Shown here: one piece after another, positions 14,349 through 21,899 of the stretch | Layout: the number at the start of each line of letters is the position of its first letter | Numbering within the stretch: the stretch's first letter is position 1 | Origin: Puniceicoccales bacterium | GTDB taxonomy: Bacteria > Verrucomicrobiota > Verrucomicrobiia > Opitutales > LL51 | Direction: 5' to 3' | Assembly: GCA_031259665.1 (NCBI GenBank) | Contig: JAIRLD010000005.1 | Location: 1 to 29,662, forward strand | Length of the DNA: 29,662 bases | Program-made: the position numbers and the translations under genes | The notes under the pieces: generated by a model | The model's input: only the letters and a program-made list of their open reading frames with translations | What the model was told of the DNA's origin: nothing | Database searches by the model: none

Positions 14349-16004
14349 ATGTATAAGACAAATCACACAAAAAAGTTAAGGGTAATGCTATTATCCAGTA
14401 TATTTTACGTTAACTGCTACGGTGCTGCTCCGGCATCTATAGAAGTTTCTGAAGAGACGGTGGGGGCATGTTCGTCCACAGGCTCCCTTAGAACGCTATT
14501 CGATGAAGAAGTCTACACTTGTACTAGTAAAGTTTTTGGAGACGGTAGATTGATCTACATCAGTCGAGGGAATAGTGGGAAACTTTCAGCAGACGCGGCT
14601 TCAACATCCTCTAAAGAGGAGGCGGGATCACATTCGCCCACAGACTCTCCTGAAACGCCATTAGATGATTTTTGGGAAAATGATCAATGTAGCCCCATCA
14701 GTCCAGAGGATATGGAAAGACTTTTAGCAGAAGCTGCTTTAATATCCTCTGAAGAGGAGGCGAGATTGCGTTCGTCCATACCCTCCATTGGAACGCTATT
14801 CGGCGAGGACGTCTACCTTTATAATAACGAAATTTTGGGAGATGACAGATTTGCTCCTATCAGTCTAGAGGATAGGGAGAGATTTTGGACGGAAAAATGT
14901 CGACTGTACGCTTCCGATGCTCGTGCTGGAGAATTTAGACAGGCATTTGAGGAAGTTTGTGATAATCCGGTTGGGTGCCGACTCATTAAAGAAATCATGG
15001 CGTTTTTAGGTATGCCATTTTTTAGAAATATAAAAATAGATTTCTGCTATGACGTGAAAGATGACACATGCATTCTCGGTCCATTGGATGAAGTAGGAGA
15101 AGGGAGTCTTCGAGCCCAATTTAAGAAAGCTTGGCATAGGGGGACTGCAAATGAAATACGAAAATATGGATTTCAACAACTGAGCCAATTGTTCGAAGAG
15201 AATCCTGAGAAATGTTGCCCATTGCCTGCTATCTGGACTGACATGGATTGTGCAAATGTCATCCCAGCCAATGAACCATCAGAATGCCCAATTGCCAAAT
15301 TTGTAGTATCTCTAATACCACAGCGTCCATTTCCCTTGCAAGGTTTAGCAGCTATAAATCCAGATGGAACGTTACAACTTGGCTATAAATGGCCGTCTTT
15401 GGATGAAAAGTTATTTCATGAATTAAACCATGTGCGGGAATTTTTGACATACATCCATAAGTTATTAGATCCATCTGCCGGTGTAAATTATGGATGGAAT
15501 ATGTACAATAGATCCATTTTATCTGCAGTATATATGGCAGAAAATACTTTGCGTGGTAAAGAATTGCTTGACGAGAATTTACAGAGCCTTGAAATGGAAG
15601 TCTGTGTTTGCAAAGAAATATTTGAATGTCCCACACTAAAAAACATAGATAAAAAATTTCCTTTTGATCTCACAGCTAACCCAACGCTTGCCTATTTGTT
15701 TCATTATTCTGACATAGAAATTCATTGCATGTTAGGATTAATGTCGTCCGATGGCAAAATTGTCTGGGATCCGATTAACGAAGCAAGTTATGTATACGAA
15801 CAAGCAAAAACACAAGGAAAACCCTATTATTTTACACCAACTCATTGTTTTATTTTAGAAGGTATTGACGGCTTTACTGCAACCGCCGAAGGATACCCTC
15901 TAATCGGGAATTTTAGGCATATGGCACTGAGTGAGATCTGGCTATTTCTTCGCAGAATAATGCCACCTTTGCCGTTAAAAGAGGAATATCCACCTTCATC
16001 ATAA
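14349..16004 (+). CDS. Secreted protein with an HExxH zinc-protease motif (candidate effector)
   Basis: 551 residues from ATG 14349, just after the hairpin. Signal peptide of about 27 residues ends in VNCYGAAPA. Residues about 30-185 hold three diverged copies of an acidic repeat of roughly 50 residues (SLRTLFDEEVYTCTSKVFGD, SPETPLDDFWENDQ, SIGTLFGEDVYLYNNEILGD), joined by SSKEEAGSHS- and SSEEEARLRS-type linkers. In the C-terminal half, LFHELNHVREFL puts HELNH at residues 357-361, the zinc-binding motif of many metallopeptidases. Downstream, DIEIHCMLGL is a possible site for the third ligand, as in NleD/HopH1-type (M91) effectors, but this is an inference. The protein has many cysteines, which would suit an exported protein. 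Divergent from the ADP-ribosyltransferase-like gene. Confidence 0.75.
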   Translation: MYKTNHTKKLRVMLLSSIFYVNCYGAAPASIEVSEETVGACSSTGSLRTLFDEEVYTCTSKVFGDGRLIYISRGNSGKLSADAASTSSKEEAGSHSPTDSPETPLDDFWENDQCSPISPEDMERLLAEAALISSEEEARLRSSIPSIGTLFGEDVYLYNNEILGDDRFAPISLEDRERFWTEKCRLYASDARAGEFRQAFEEVCDNPVGCRLIKEIMAFLGMPFFRNIKIDFCYDVKDDTCILGPLDEVGEGSLRAQFKKAWHRGTANEIRKYGFQQLSQLFEENPEKCCPLPAIWTDMDCANVIPANEPSECPIAKFVVSLIPQRPFPLQGLAAINPDGTLQLGYKWPSLDEKLFHELNHVREFLTYIHKLLDPSAGVNYGWNMYNRSILSAVYMAENTLRGKELLDENLQSLEMEVCVCKEIFECPTLKNIDKKFPFDLTANPTLAYLFHYSDIEIHCMLGLMSSDGKIVWDPINEASYVYEQAKTQGKPYYFTPTHCFILEGIDGFTATAEGYPLIGNFRHMALSEIWLFLRRIMPPLPLKEEYPPSS

Positions 16005-16120
16005 AGAAAAAATGAATTTTTGACAGTAAGAATCAATTTTATATGAATCGATCGAGTTTGAAGCAGTTTTCTGAAATATTTGCTTGTTTTTTTCAAAAAT
16101 GCTTTCTACCGAGAGTGTTT
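16005..16120 (+). repeat. Leader duplication, downstream copy
   Basis: Second copy of the promoter, leader and hairpin unit of the HExxH gene. TTGACA at 16020-16025 and TATGAA at 16042-16047 (16-nt spacer) make a better promoter than the upstream copy. A hairpin ATGCTTTC-TACC-GAGAGTGT at 16099-16118 precedes an ATG at 16121. Confidence 0.7.
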
Positions 16121-16305
16121 ATGGAGCAATGGAAAAAGGATGTTGGATATCTCTTACTTACCAAGCTGAATTGGGATGAAAGAGAAGGTGCTTTCCGATT
16201 TCCATAGCCTTGATTAATGCTATCCTTAATCGGCAGTTGTGGGTTTCATATTTTACAACTGAAACTCAGACAGAAAAAGAATTTCTTGTGTTCCATAGCG
16301 AATAA
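16121..16305 (+). pseudogene. Probable broken small gene behind the duplicated leader
   Basis: From the ATG at 16121 the frame gives MEQWKKDVGYLLLTKLNWDE followed by REGAFRFP and a TAG at 16205. In a shifted frame, protein-like sequence continues from the same place (ISIALINAILNRQLWVSYFT, then TETQTEKEFLVFHSE) to a TAA at 16303-16305. A one-step frameshift near 16195 would join them into a protein of about 62 residues. It does not resemble the HExxH protein. It may instead be a genuine 28-residue peptide. From 16306 to 16430 I see only AT-rich DNA. Confidence 0.4.
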
Positions 16306-16430
16306 ATCGATCTTGGGATATGCCTGTCTCTTTTCCAAATAATGCCTATACCGATTGGATAAAATTTAAAACTAATCATATTTTTAATTTTAAATTGTAA
16401 AAATCTTTCATAAAATTCATCCGCAAAACA

Positions 16431-16790
16431 ATGTTGACGCAAAAACAGGAAACAGGAAATGAGGGCGAAAAATTAGCCGTAAATTTTCTAAGAAAAAGGA
16501 AAAAATATAAAATTATTGAGAAAAATTGGCGCCATAAAAATGGCGAAATCGATATCATTGCCCAAGATAGTACGGTTACCGTATTCGTTGAAGTGCGTAC
16601 GCGACAGAAAAGTGCCCTCGTTTCCGGCTATTTTTCCATTACAAAAAAGAAAAAATCTGCCCTCAAACCCGTCCTTGAGGCGTATATCAATCGGAATTAT
16701 TTGCAATATTTTCGCTTTGACGTCATCGAAATTGTCCGCGATCGGGAAAATGTTGAAATTTTTCATTACGAAAATGTGCCATTTTTTTAA
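16431..16790 (+). CDS. yraN: YraN/UPF0102 family nuclease-like protein
   Basis: 119 residues, the usual length. The family has an endonuclease fold related to Holliday-junction resolvases; its cellular role is poorly defined. Family marks: GNEGEKLAVNFL (residues 9-20), the acidic motif GEIDIIAQD (38-46), VFVEVRTRQ (51-59), and the end FRFDVIEIV. There is no ribosome site of note before the ATG at 16431. The uracil-DNA glycosylase-like gene starts 17 nt after its stop, so the two are probably co-transcribed and may both serve DNA repair. Confidence 0.88.
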   Translation: MLTQKQETGNEGEKLAVNFLRKRKKYKIIEKNWRHKNGEIDIIAQDSTVTVFVEVRTRQKSALVSGYFSITKKKKSALKPVLEAYINRNYLQYFRFDVIEIVRDRENVEIFHYENVPFF

Positions 16791-16807
16791 CGTTGACGGA
16801 TGATAAA

Positions 16808-17707
16808 ATGCGTTTACAGCCCCAATCTTTGTTCTATTTTTCTGACATGGCACACCTAATCAATGTATTGGTTGAGGCTTTAGAAAGTCTCAAAAAGCAA
16901 GGGCAAAAGGTGATTTCTATCGATACTGACAACTTCACCTTTTTAGAGAAAGGTCCGATTGCTCCCCCACAAATCACGCAACACTCTCCTCAAAATCAAA
17001 TACGGCATCCATTGCCTGAAATAAGCCATAATGAAAAATTGCAAACCACCAGGACGATACCTAAATCAGTGCAAACTTTCACGAGTAAACGGGAACATTG
17101 GGAGAATTTACGTGAGCGTGTTTTGGGTAATGAAGATCTGAAAAAACACGTTCGTCCCGGAAAAAATCTAGTCTTTGGTGTTGGCAATTTGGATGCAGAA
17201 ATTTTCTTTTGCGGCGAAGCTCCAGGTGCTGATGAAGAAATTCAGGGCATTCCCTTTGTTGGCCGAGCTGGGCAACTGCTGACAAAAATCATTACGGCCA
17301 TGGGCCTATCACGGGAAGAGGTTTACATTGGCAATATCATGAACTGGCGCCCTGAAATGGATGGCGAAACGGGTAATCGCCCCCCGACTCAAGAAGAAAT
17401 GCAATTTTGTTTGCCCTACCTCATTGAACAGGTCGAAATCGTCCAACCGAAAGTTATCGTAGCACTCGGAGCAACGGCCGTCAGCGGTTTACTGGGAGCC
17501 GATAAAAGTCGAAGAATGTCAGCCGTACGCGGTCGATGGCATGAGTTTTGTGGCATTCCCCTGATGATTACCTTCCATCCCTCCTACCTCCTACGCAACG
17601 GAACAAATACGATGAAACGCATAGTCTGGGAAGATATACTGCAAGTAATGGAAAGAGTAGGCTTACCCATTTCGGTAAAGCAGAGACAATATTTTCTAGA
17701 AAAATAG
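16808..17707 (+). CDS. Uracil-DNA glycosylase, family 4-like, lacking the N-terminal Fe-S cysteines
   Basis: 299 residues from ATG 16808; TTG at 16793 is a possible earlier start. The enzyme class removes uracil from DNA to start base excision repair. Motif A CGEAPGADEEIQGIPFVGRA (residues 135-154) and motif B TFHPSYLLRN (255-264) are those of family 4. Family 4 normally has a CxxC pair just before motif A to bind a 4Fe-4S cluster. Here the corresponding segment, LRERVLGNEDLKKHVRPGKN (101-120), has no cysteine; only Cys201 (FCLPYL) and Cys248 remain near the later ligand positions. I recall similar proteins in Verrucomicrobiota. The first 95 residues are a poorly conserved extension. Confidence 0.85.
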   Translation: MRLQPQSLFYFSDMAHLINVLVEALESLKKQGQKVISIDTDNFTFLEKGPIAPPQITQHSPQNQIRHPLPEISHNEKLQTTRTIPKSVQTFTSKREHWENLRERVLGNEDLKKHVRPGKNLVFGVGNLDAEIFFCGEAPGADEEIQGIPFVGRAGQLLTKIITAMGLSREEVYIGNIMNWRPEMDGETGNRPPTQEEMQFCLPYLIEQVEIVQPKVIVALGATAVSGLLGADKSRRMSAVRGRWHEFCGIPLMITFHPSYLLRNGTNTMKRIVWEDILQVMERVGLPISVKQRQYFLEK

Positions 17708-18011
17708 AAACTATTTGTAAAACAACTTGACAATGCGGAAAAAGCTTCCAAGGCTAAGAGATAGAGGGCGGAAGCAGTCGACATATCGAAATTTTCGATA
17801 ACAATCCATAATTTCCATAAAAAATCGTCCCCCGTTGAAAAACATTTTTCCACCTGTCGTTCTCGTCGAAGTATAGCAAGCTAAAATGCACTTTCATTTT
17901 CACCGCATTACCACACGCGATTCGAATTTTATAATTTCATTTTATTTAATCCGATTAAAAAAGTTTGACTCGTTTCTAAAATGTGCTAGCAACGTTTGCG
18001 TTTATACTGAG

Positions 18012-18500
18012 ATGATTTTAGAATGGATCAAAACGATTGTTATATTACCACTTAATGTCCTGGTAACGATTCCCGCGTTTGTACTCTACCTAACGGATTA
18101 TACCTGGAGACCTAATCACTTTTCTTTAATGATCTTGGGTAGTATTCTCCTCTTCCTGGGATTGTCACTGGCAATCTGGACCATGTGGCTCTTCGCCAAT
18201 AAAGGTAAAGGTACGGCCGCTCCATGGAATCCTCCTAAAAAACTGGTCGTGGAAGGTCCTTACGCTTACGTCCGTAATCCAATGATCACAAGCGTATTTA
18301 TAATGCAAATCGCAGAAGCCTTACTTTTCAATTCATGCCTCGTTTTCGGATTGTTTGGTCTGTTTTTGCTCGGCAATATGCTCTACTTCCCACTTTTCGA
18401 AGAAAAAGATCTGGAAAAGCGCTTCGGCGAAGACTACCATACCTACAAACGCAACGTTCCCCGATGGATTCCACGCCTTACTCCCTGGAATTTGCGCTAA
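18012..18500 (+). CDS. Isoprenylcysteine/phospholipid methyltransferase-like membrane protein
   Basis: 162 residues from ATG 18012; an ATG at 17886 would add 42 unlikely residues. Three to four membrane spans (about 8-28, 38-60, 92-125). The cytoplasmic signature VEGPYAYVRNPM (80-91) and the end FPLFEEKDLEKRFGEDYHTY (126-145) with RNVPRWIPRLTPW are typical of the ICMT/PEMT-like family, which uses S-adenosylmethionine to methylate lipids or membrane substrates; the substrate here is unknown. The stop codon TAA (18498-18500) lies inside module 7 of palindrome cluster C. The DNA from 17708 to 18011 holds no gene I can support. Confidence 0.85.
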   Translation: MILEWIKTIVILPLNVLVTIPAFVLYLTDYTWRPNHFSLMILGSILLFLGLSLAIWTMWLFANKGKGTAAPWNPPKKLVVEGPYAYVRNPMITSVFIMQIAEALLFNSCLVFGLFGLFLLGNMLYFPLFEEKDLEKRFGEDYHTYKRNVPRWIPRLTPWNLR

Positions 18501-18743
18501 GGACTGCGCGCCCTTAGGATCCCCGCCAGGGGATCCATCCCCTGGACCTGGATTTGCGGTTTGATCCAATGGCGATGCCACTGGATCAAACCGCAAAGGG
18601 GCCAAGAGGCCTGCCCCGCGGCTGCGCCGCGGGGGGAATTTTTGACCTTGCGGGCAAGCCATGCGCAAACTGCGCATGGCTTGCCCGCTGAAAGAGGTCA
18701 AGGAGTCTATGACTCCTTGCGGGGTATGGGGCAGAGCCCCATA
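18497..18743 (+). repeat. Palindrome cluster C (modules 7 to 1, reverse orientation)
   Basis: A complete copy in reverse of cluster A. Module 7 at 18497-18517 (CTAAGG/CCTTAG), module 6 at 18526-18545 (CCAGGGGAT/ATCCCCTGG), module 5 at 18556-18594 (39 nt), module 4 at 18614-18634 (CCCCGCGGC/GCCGCGGGG), module 3 at 18650-18688 (39 nt, stem GCGGGCAAGCCATGCGC), module 2 at 18699-18719 and module 1 at 18725-18743 (TATGGGGC/GCCCCATA). TTGACCTT and AGAGGTCAAGG linkers flank module 3. tRNA-Leu starts 67 nt downstream. Confidence 0.92.
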
Positions 18744-18771
18744 GGAAACGCCTTTTGGCAAATAGATTGCC

Positions 18772-18800
18772 TTGACAAAATTGACGGAGTTTTGATTTTT
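18772..18800 (+). promoter_or_regulatory. Promoter of tRNA-Leu and the genes behind it
   Basis: A perfect -35 TTGACA at 18772-18777; the -10 is an AT-rich ATTTTT at 18795-18800 (17-nt spacer). tRNA-Leu begins 10 nt later. No terminator is seen between the tRNA and the following genes. Confidence 0.5.
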
Positions 18801-18809
18801 AAAGGTATT

Positions 18810-18891
18810 GTTTAAGTGGTGGAATTGGTAGACACGCTGTCTTCAGGCGGCAGTGCCGAGAGGCATAGGGGTTCGAGTCCCCTCTTAAACA
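18810..18891 (+). tRNA. tRNA-Leu (anticodon CAG)
   Basis: Class II tRNA: acceptor GTTTAAG/CTTAAAC, anticodon arm CTGTC-TTCAGGC-GGCAG, long variable arm GCCGAGAGGC, T arm GGGG-TTCGAGT-CCCC, discriminator A. CCA is not encoded. It lies directly in front of a protein operon. Confidence 0.96.
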
Positions 18892-18907
18892 CACTTTAGA
18901 CGAGAGT

Positions 18908-19546
18908 ATGGAAGAGTCCAATGAGAGTTTAGATGATGCGTTCAAATCGGCCGATTTCAGCGATAAGGTATGGATGTTTTTCACGCGGTATGCACGCCCC
19001 ATAAGATCGGCGGGGGTGGTAATTTGTCTTATTTCATGTCTTGTGCTCATCATTATGGTTGGGCGAAGTATGTGCAAAAAGTCCATGAAGGCGGCTTATT
19101 GGGAAGCGATCCGGACGAATACGCGGGAACGTTTCGCGCGAAAATATATTTCCAATCCACTGGGTGGAACCATTTTTCTGGAGCTCGGCGACGAAGCCTA
19201 TCAAAAAAAGGAATATCAACAGGCTGCAGATTATTACCATCACGCGCGTATTAGTTTAGGCGGCAACATTTTAGGGGGGCGTGCGGCGATTGGCGAAGGT
19301 GTCGCACTCATAAAGTCGGGACTTCGGGCGGATGGAGAAGGCCTTTTGGCCGCGGTCAGGGATGAAAAATCCTATCCTGCGTCGATTCGAGGGCAGGGAG
19401 GATATCTTTTAGCCCATAGCCTATACGGTTCTGGAGAATTCGACAAGGCCAAGAATATGCTCAATCAGCTCATCAATGGCAATTTTTCCGATTCATGGAA
19501 AACTGAGGGAAAGACGTTACTCCAAGAGATAGAGGCTGCACAATGA
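18908..19546 (+). CDS. Membrane-anchored tetratricopeptide-type protein
   Basis: 212 residues. An N-terminal cytoplasmic part, one membrane span at about 35-52 (AGVVICLISCLVLIIMVG), then a helical domain with TPR-like units: LELGDEAYQKKEYQQAADYY (91-110), GEGVALIKSGLRADGEGLLA, and GGYLLAHSLYGSGEFDKAKN. The build resembles YfgM-like proteins, which help secreted proteins at the inner membrane; that match is by architecture only. Start ATG 18908 has GAGAG just upstream and lies 17 nt after tRNA-Leu. The last 4 nt overlap the start of the peptidase gene (ATGA). Confidence 0.8.
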   Translation: MEESNESLDDAFKSADFSDKVWMFFTRYARPIRSAGVVICLISCLVLIIMVGRSMCKKSMKAAYWEAIRTNTRERFARKYISNPLGGTIFLELGDEAYQKKEYQQAADYYHHARISLGGNILGGRAAIGEGVALIKSGLRADGEGLLAAVRDEKSYPASIRGQGGYLLAHSLYGSGEFDKAKNMLNQLINGNFSDSWKTEGKTLLQEIEAAQ

Positions 19547-20631
19547 GCATAAAGCTGATCTATGCTTCACCGGAAACGGATGCCGACTTGCTCCATTGGG
19601 GTGGCGTATTCACCTGCGATCCTTTTCTAGCCTTCGCGGTTGAAGGGCAACGTTATGCGGTTTCGAATAGCTTAGAAATCGACGAAATGCGACGCAATTC
19701 CAAGTTCGATAAGATTTTTTTGCCACAGGACTTAACGGATCAGGAAAATCCAGAGATTATCGATCTTATTCGATGCGTTTGCGAAAAATTTCCAGAAAAC
19801 GATCTCGTTTTGCCAAAAAATTTTCCAGCGTATTTGATCTTGAAACTACAGCAGTTGGGCATTAAATTTTCTGTAATAGAGGACGATTTTTTGCCCGAGC
19901 GTTCCATAAAATCTCCCAAGGAAATCGACCGAATTAGAAAGGCCTGTGCTGCGAATTCGGATGCCTTTGCTCGGGTGCGTTCGATTTTAGAGAAGGCGGA
20001 AATTCGTGACCAATTGTTGTACTACGAAGGTGAGGTGGTCACCTCGGAATCGATGCGTACGGAAATTGCTAGGGTGTGTTTTGAGCGGGGTACCATCGCC
20101 AAAGAAACGATCGTCGCCTGCGGTAAGGATGCCGCATTTCCACACAATCGCGGGGAAGGTCCGCTCAAAGCCAATGAATTTATAGTGGTCGACATTTTTC
20201 CACGCTTGGTTGAAAGTGGTTATTACGGCGACATGACGCGCACGTTTTTTAAAGGTCAGCCTTCGGAAACACAAATAAAAATATACAACGCCGTCAAAAC
20301 GGTCCAAAACCGAGCAATTTCTGAGATCCATGGGGGGAAGAATGCCAAAGAAATTCACGAAGATAATGTGAAAATGTTCACAGAATTGGGCTATTCTTCG
20401 ACCGATTCGACGGGGTTTTTCCACGGTACAGGCCATGGCGTTGGATTGGAGTTGCATGAAAATCCATCCATTGGAAAGCGGGATCACCACTTACAAATCG
20501 GCGAAGTGGTAACCGTAGAGCCGGGGCTCTATTACCCCGAAATCGGTGGAGTTCGCATCGAAGATGTTGTTGCCGTTACTGAAAATGGCGCGGAGTTGTT
20601 ATCAAATTTTTCCTACGAATGGGTAGTATAA
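19543..20631 (+). CDS. M24 family aminopeptidase (Xaa-Pro type)
   Basis: 362 residues. Cytoplasmic metallopeptidase that would remove N-terminal residues next to proline or split X-Pro dipeptides. The N-terminal creatinase-like domain covers about 1-120. The catalytic pita-bread domain has the five metal ligands: Asp217 (VVDIFPR), Asp230 (YYGDMTRTF), His298 (HGTGHGVGLELHE), Glu326 (TVEPGLYY) and Glu340 (VRIEDVV). The two Asp are 13 apart instead of the usual 11, so there is a 2-residue insertion. It starts within the stop of the TPR gene and ends within the start of lepB, so translation is coupled. PepP and PepQ cannot be told apart here. Confidence 0.92.
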   Translation: MSIKLIYASPETDADLLHWGGVFTCDPFLAFAVEGQRYAVSNSLEIDEMRRNSKFDKIFLPQDLTDQENPEIIDLIRCVCEKFPENDLVLPKNFPAYLILKLQQLGIKFSVIEDDFLPERSIKSPKEIDRIRKACAANSDAFARVRSILEKAEIRDQLLYYEGEVVTSESMRTEIARVCFERGTIAKETIVACGKDAAFPHNRGEGPLKANEFIVVDIFPRLVESGYYGDMTRTFFKGQPSETQIKIYNAVKTVQNRAISEIHGGKNAKEIHEDNVKMFTELGYSSTDSTGFFHGTGHGVGLELHENPSIGKRDHHLQIGEVVTVEPGLYYPEIGGVRIEDVVAVTENGAELLSNFSYEWVV

Positions 20632-21890
20632 TGAAAAAAGATAAAGTTAAGGAAACGGCAAAATATTTGCTAGGTATTGCGAAAAGGATTGAGAATTATC
20701 GCAAAGATATTTTGTCAAAGGAACAGTTGGATATTCTGTCAAAGGCACGCATAGGGATTAATGATGCCCTAACATTGCCGCAGGCTGAAGCCTATAAAAG
20801 TTTCGATGCCGTCGATCAATCATTGAAATCGATTGGCGGCGATATTTATCCGATGACAGGCCTCACCGAAAATGCAGAAGTTTTTTTATTTGCGGCAATA
20901 TTGGCACTTTCTGTCCGAACTTTCTTTTTTCAACCCTTCCGCATCCCAACGAATTCCATGTGGCCGACCTACGCCGGTATGACCTTTGAGCTCGTCGAAG
21001 GTCGTAAAAGTATTTTTGAAAAGTTGAAGCGTTGGACGTTTTTTGGAGCGTCAAATTTCAACATACAAGCTCCAGATACGGGCAATCTTCAGATTCCTAT
21101 CATGACCGCTGAGGATAAAGTCGGACCCTATGGAGGTATTCTCTATTATAAAGTTATTGATACGCGAAAGTTCTGGCTGTTTCCGACGAAGGAACGGGAA
21201 TACACCTTCGTCGTCGGCGAACGCCATGTGACATTGCGCGTACCGTTGGAGTTTTGTTTCGATGACGTCGTTTTGGAAACGCTATTTCCTAAGGCAAAAT
21301 CCTGGAAAGAAGTATTGGATCATCGGCCTGCCCGATGCTTTAAACGACTTAAACTCAATAAGGATGGCCACGAAGATAAGGCCCATTATTTCGATACGGG
21401 TGTTCAAAAATCTATCGGCGAAGATATCTTTAACTTCGATATCTTATCGGGTGATATGTTGTTCGTCGATCGGATGAGCTACCATTTTTCTTTACCTAAG
21501 GTGGGTGATCCCTTCGTCTTCCGTACGCGTACGATCGAGGGTCTCCGCTACGATGATAAATATTTTATTAAACGCCTCGTGGGACTACCGGGCGATATCC
21601 TCCAGGTCGAGGGTACTACACTTTACCGAAATGGTACCCCCATCGAAGGCGCCGAAGCCTTCGAGCGGAATCGCAAACAAATTGACCAATATCCCGGCTA
21701 TACCAATACGGGACTCCTGGAGGAGGGTTATGAAGTCGAAATCCCCGCTAATCATTACTTTGCTATGGGAGATAATTCACCTCATAGCTACGATAGTCGC
21801 AGCTGGGGCTTCGTACCAAACCGGGAAGTTGTCGGAAAAGCTATCTTTATTTTGTATCCCTTTACCCGTCGTTGGGGATGTACCAAGTAA
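20631..21890 (+). CDS. lepB: Signal peptidase I with a large insertion
   Basis: 419 residues from ATG 20631, which overlaps the previous stop (TAATG). The enzyme cuts signal peptides from exported proteins at the outer face of the inner membrane. After about 80 cytoplasmic residues there is one span (83-100), then the catalytic Ser109 in RIPTNSMWPT, the catalytic Lys314 in YFIKRLVGLPGD, and the conserved C-terminal box MGDNSPHSYDSRSWGFVP (379-396). The distance of about 205 residues between Ser and Lys far exceeds the roughly 55 of E. coli LepB. The insert includes 120-270 and carries no motif I know. The enzyme would process the secreted proteins of the array. Confidence 0.95.
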   Translation: MKKDKVKETAKYLLGIAKRIENYRKDILSKEQLDILSKARIGINDALTLPQAEAYKSFDAVDQSLKSIGGDIYPMTGLTENAEVFLFAAILALSVRTFFFQPFRIPTNSMWPTYAGMTFELVEGRKSIFEKLKRWTFFGASNFNIQAPDTGNLQIPIMTAEDKVGPYGGILYYKVIDTRKFWLFPTKEREYTFVVGERHVTLRVPLEFCFDDVVLETLFPKAKSWKEVLDHRPARCFKRLKLNKDGHEDKAHYFDTGVQKSIGEDIFNFDILSGDMLFVDRMSYHFSLPKVGDPFVFRTRTIEGLRYDDKYFIKRLVGLPGDILQVEGTTLYRNGTPIEGAEAFERNRKQIDQYPGYTNTGLLEEGYEVEIPANHYFAMGDNSPHSYDSRSWGFVPNREVVGKAIFILYPFTRRWGCTK

Positions 21891-21899
21891 TGTTTCAAA

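Noticed and set aside
17584..17853. An 89-codon frame on the minus strand
   Set aside because: Most of it overlaps the end of the uracil-DNA glycosylase gene, and the rest lacks a ribosome site or protein-like composition.
18333..18815. Open frames on both strands across cluster C
   Set aside because: Made of repeat modules; each frame breaks in the homologous modules of the other clusters.
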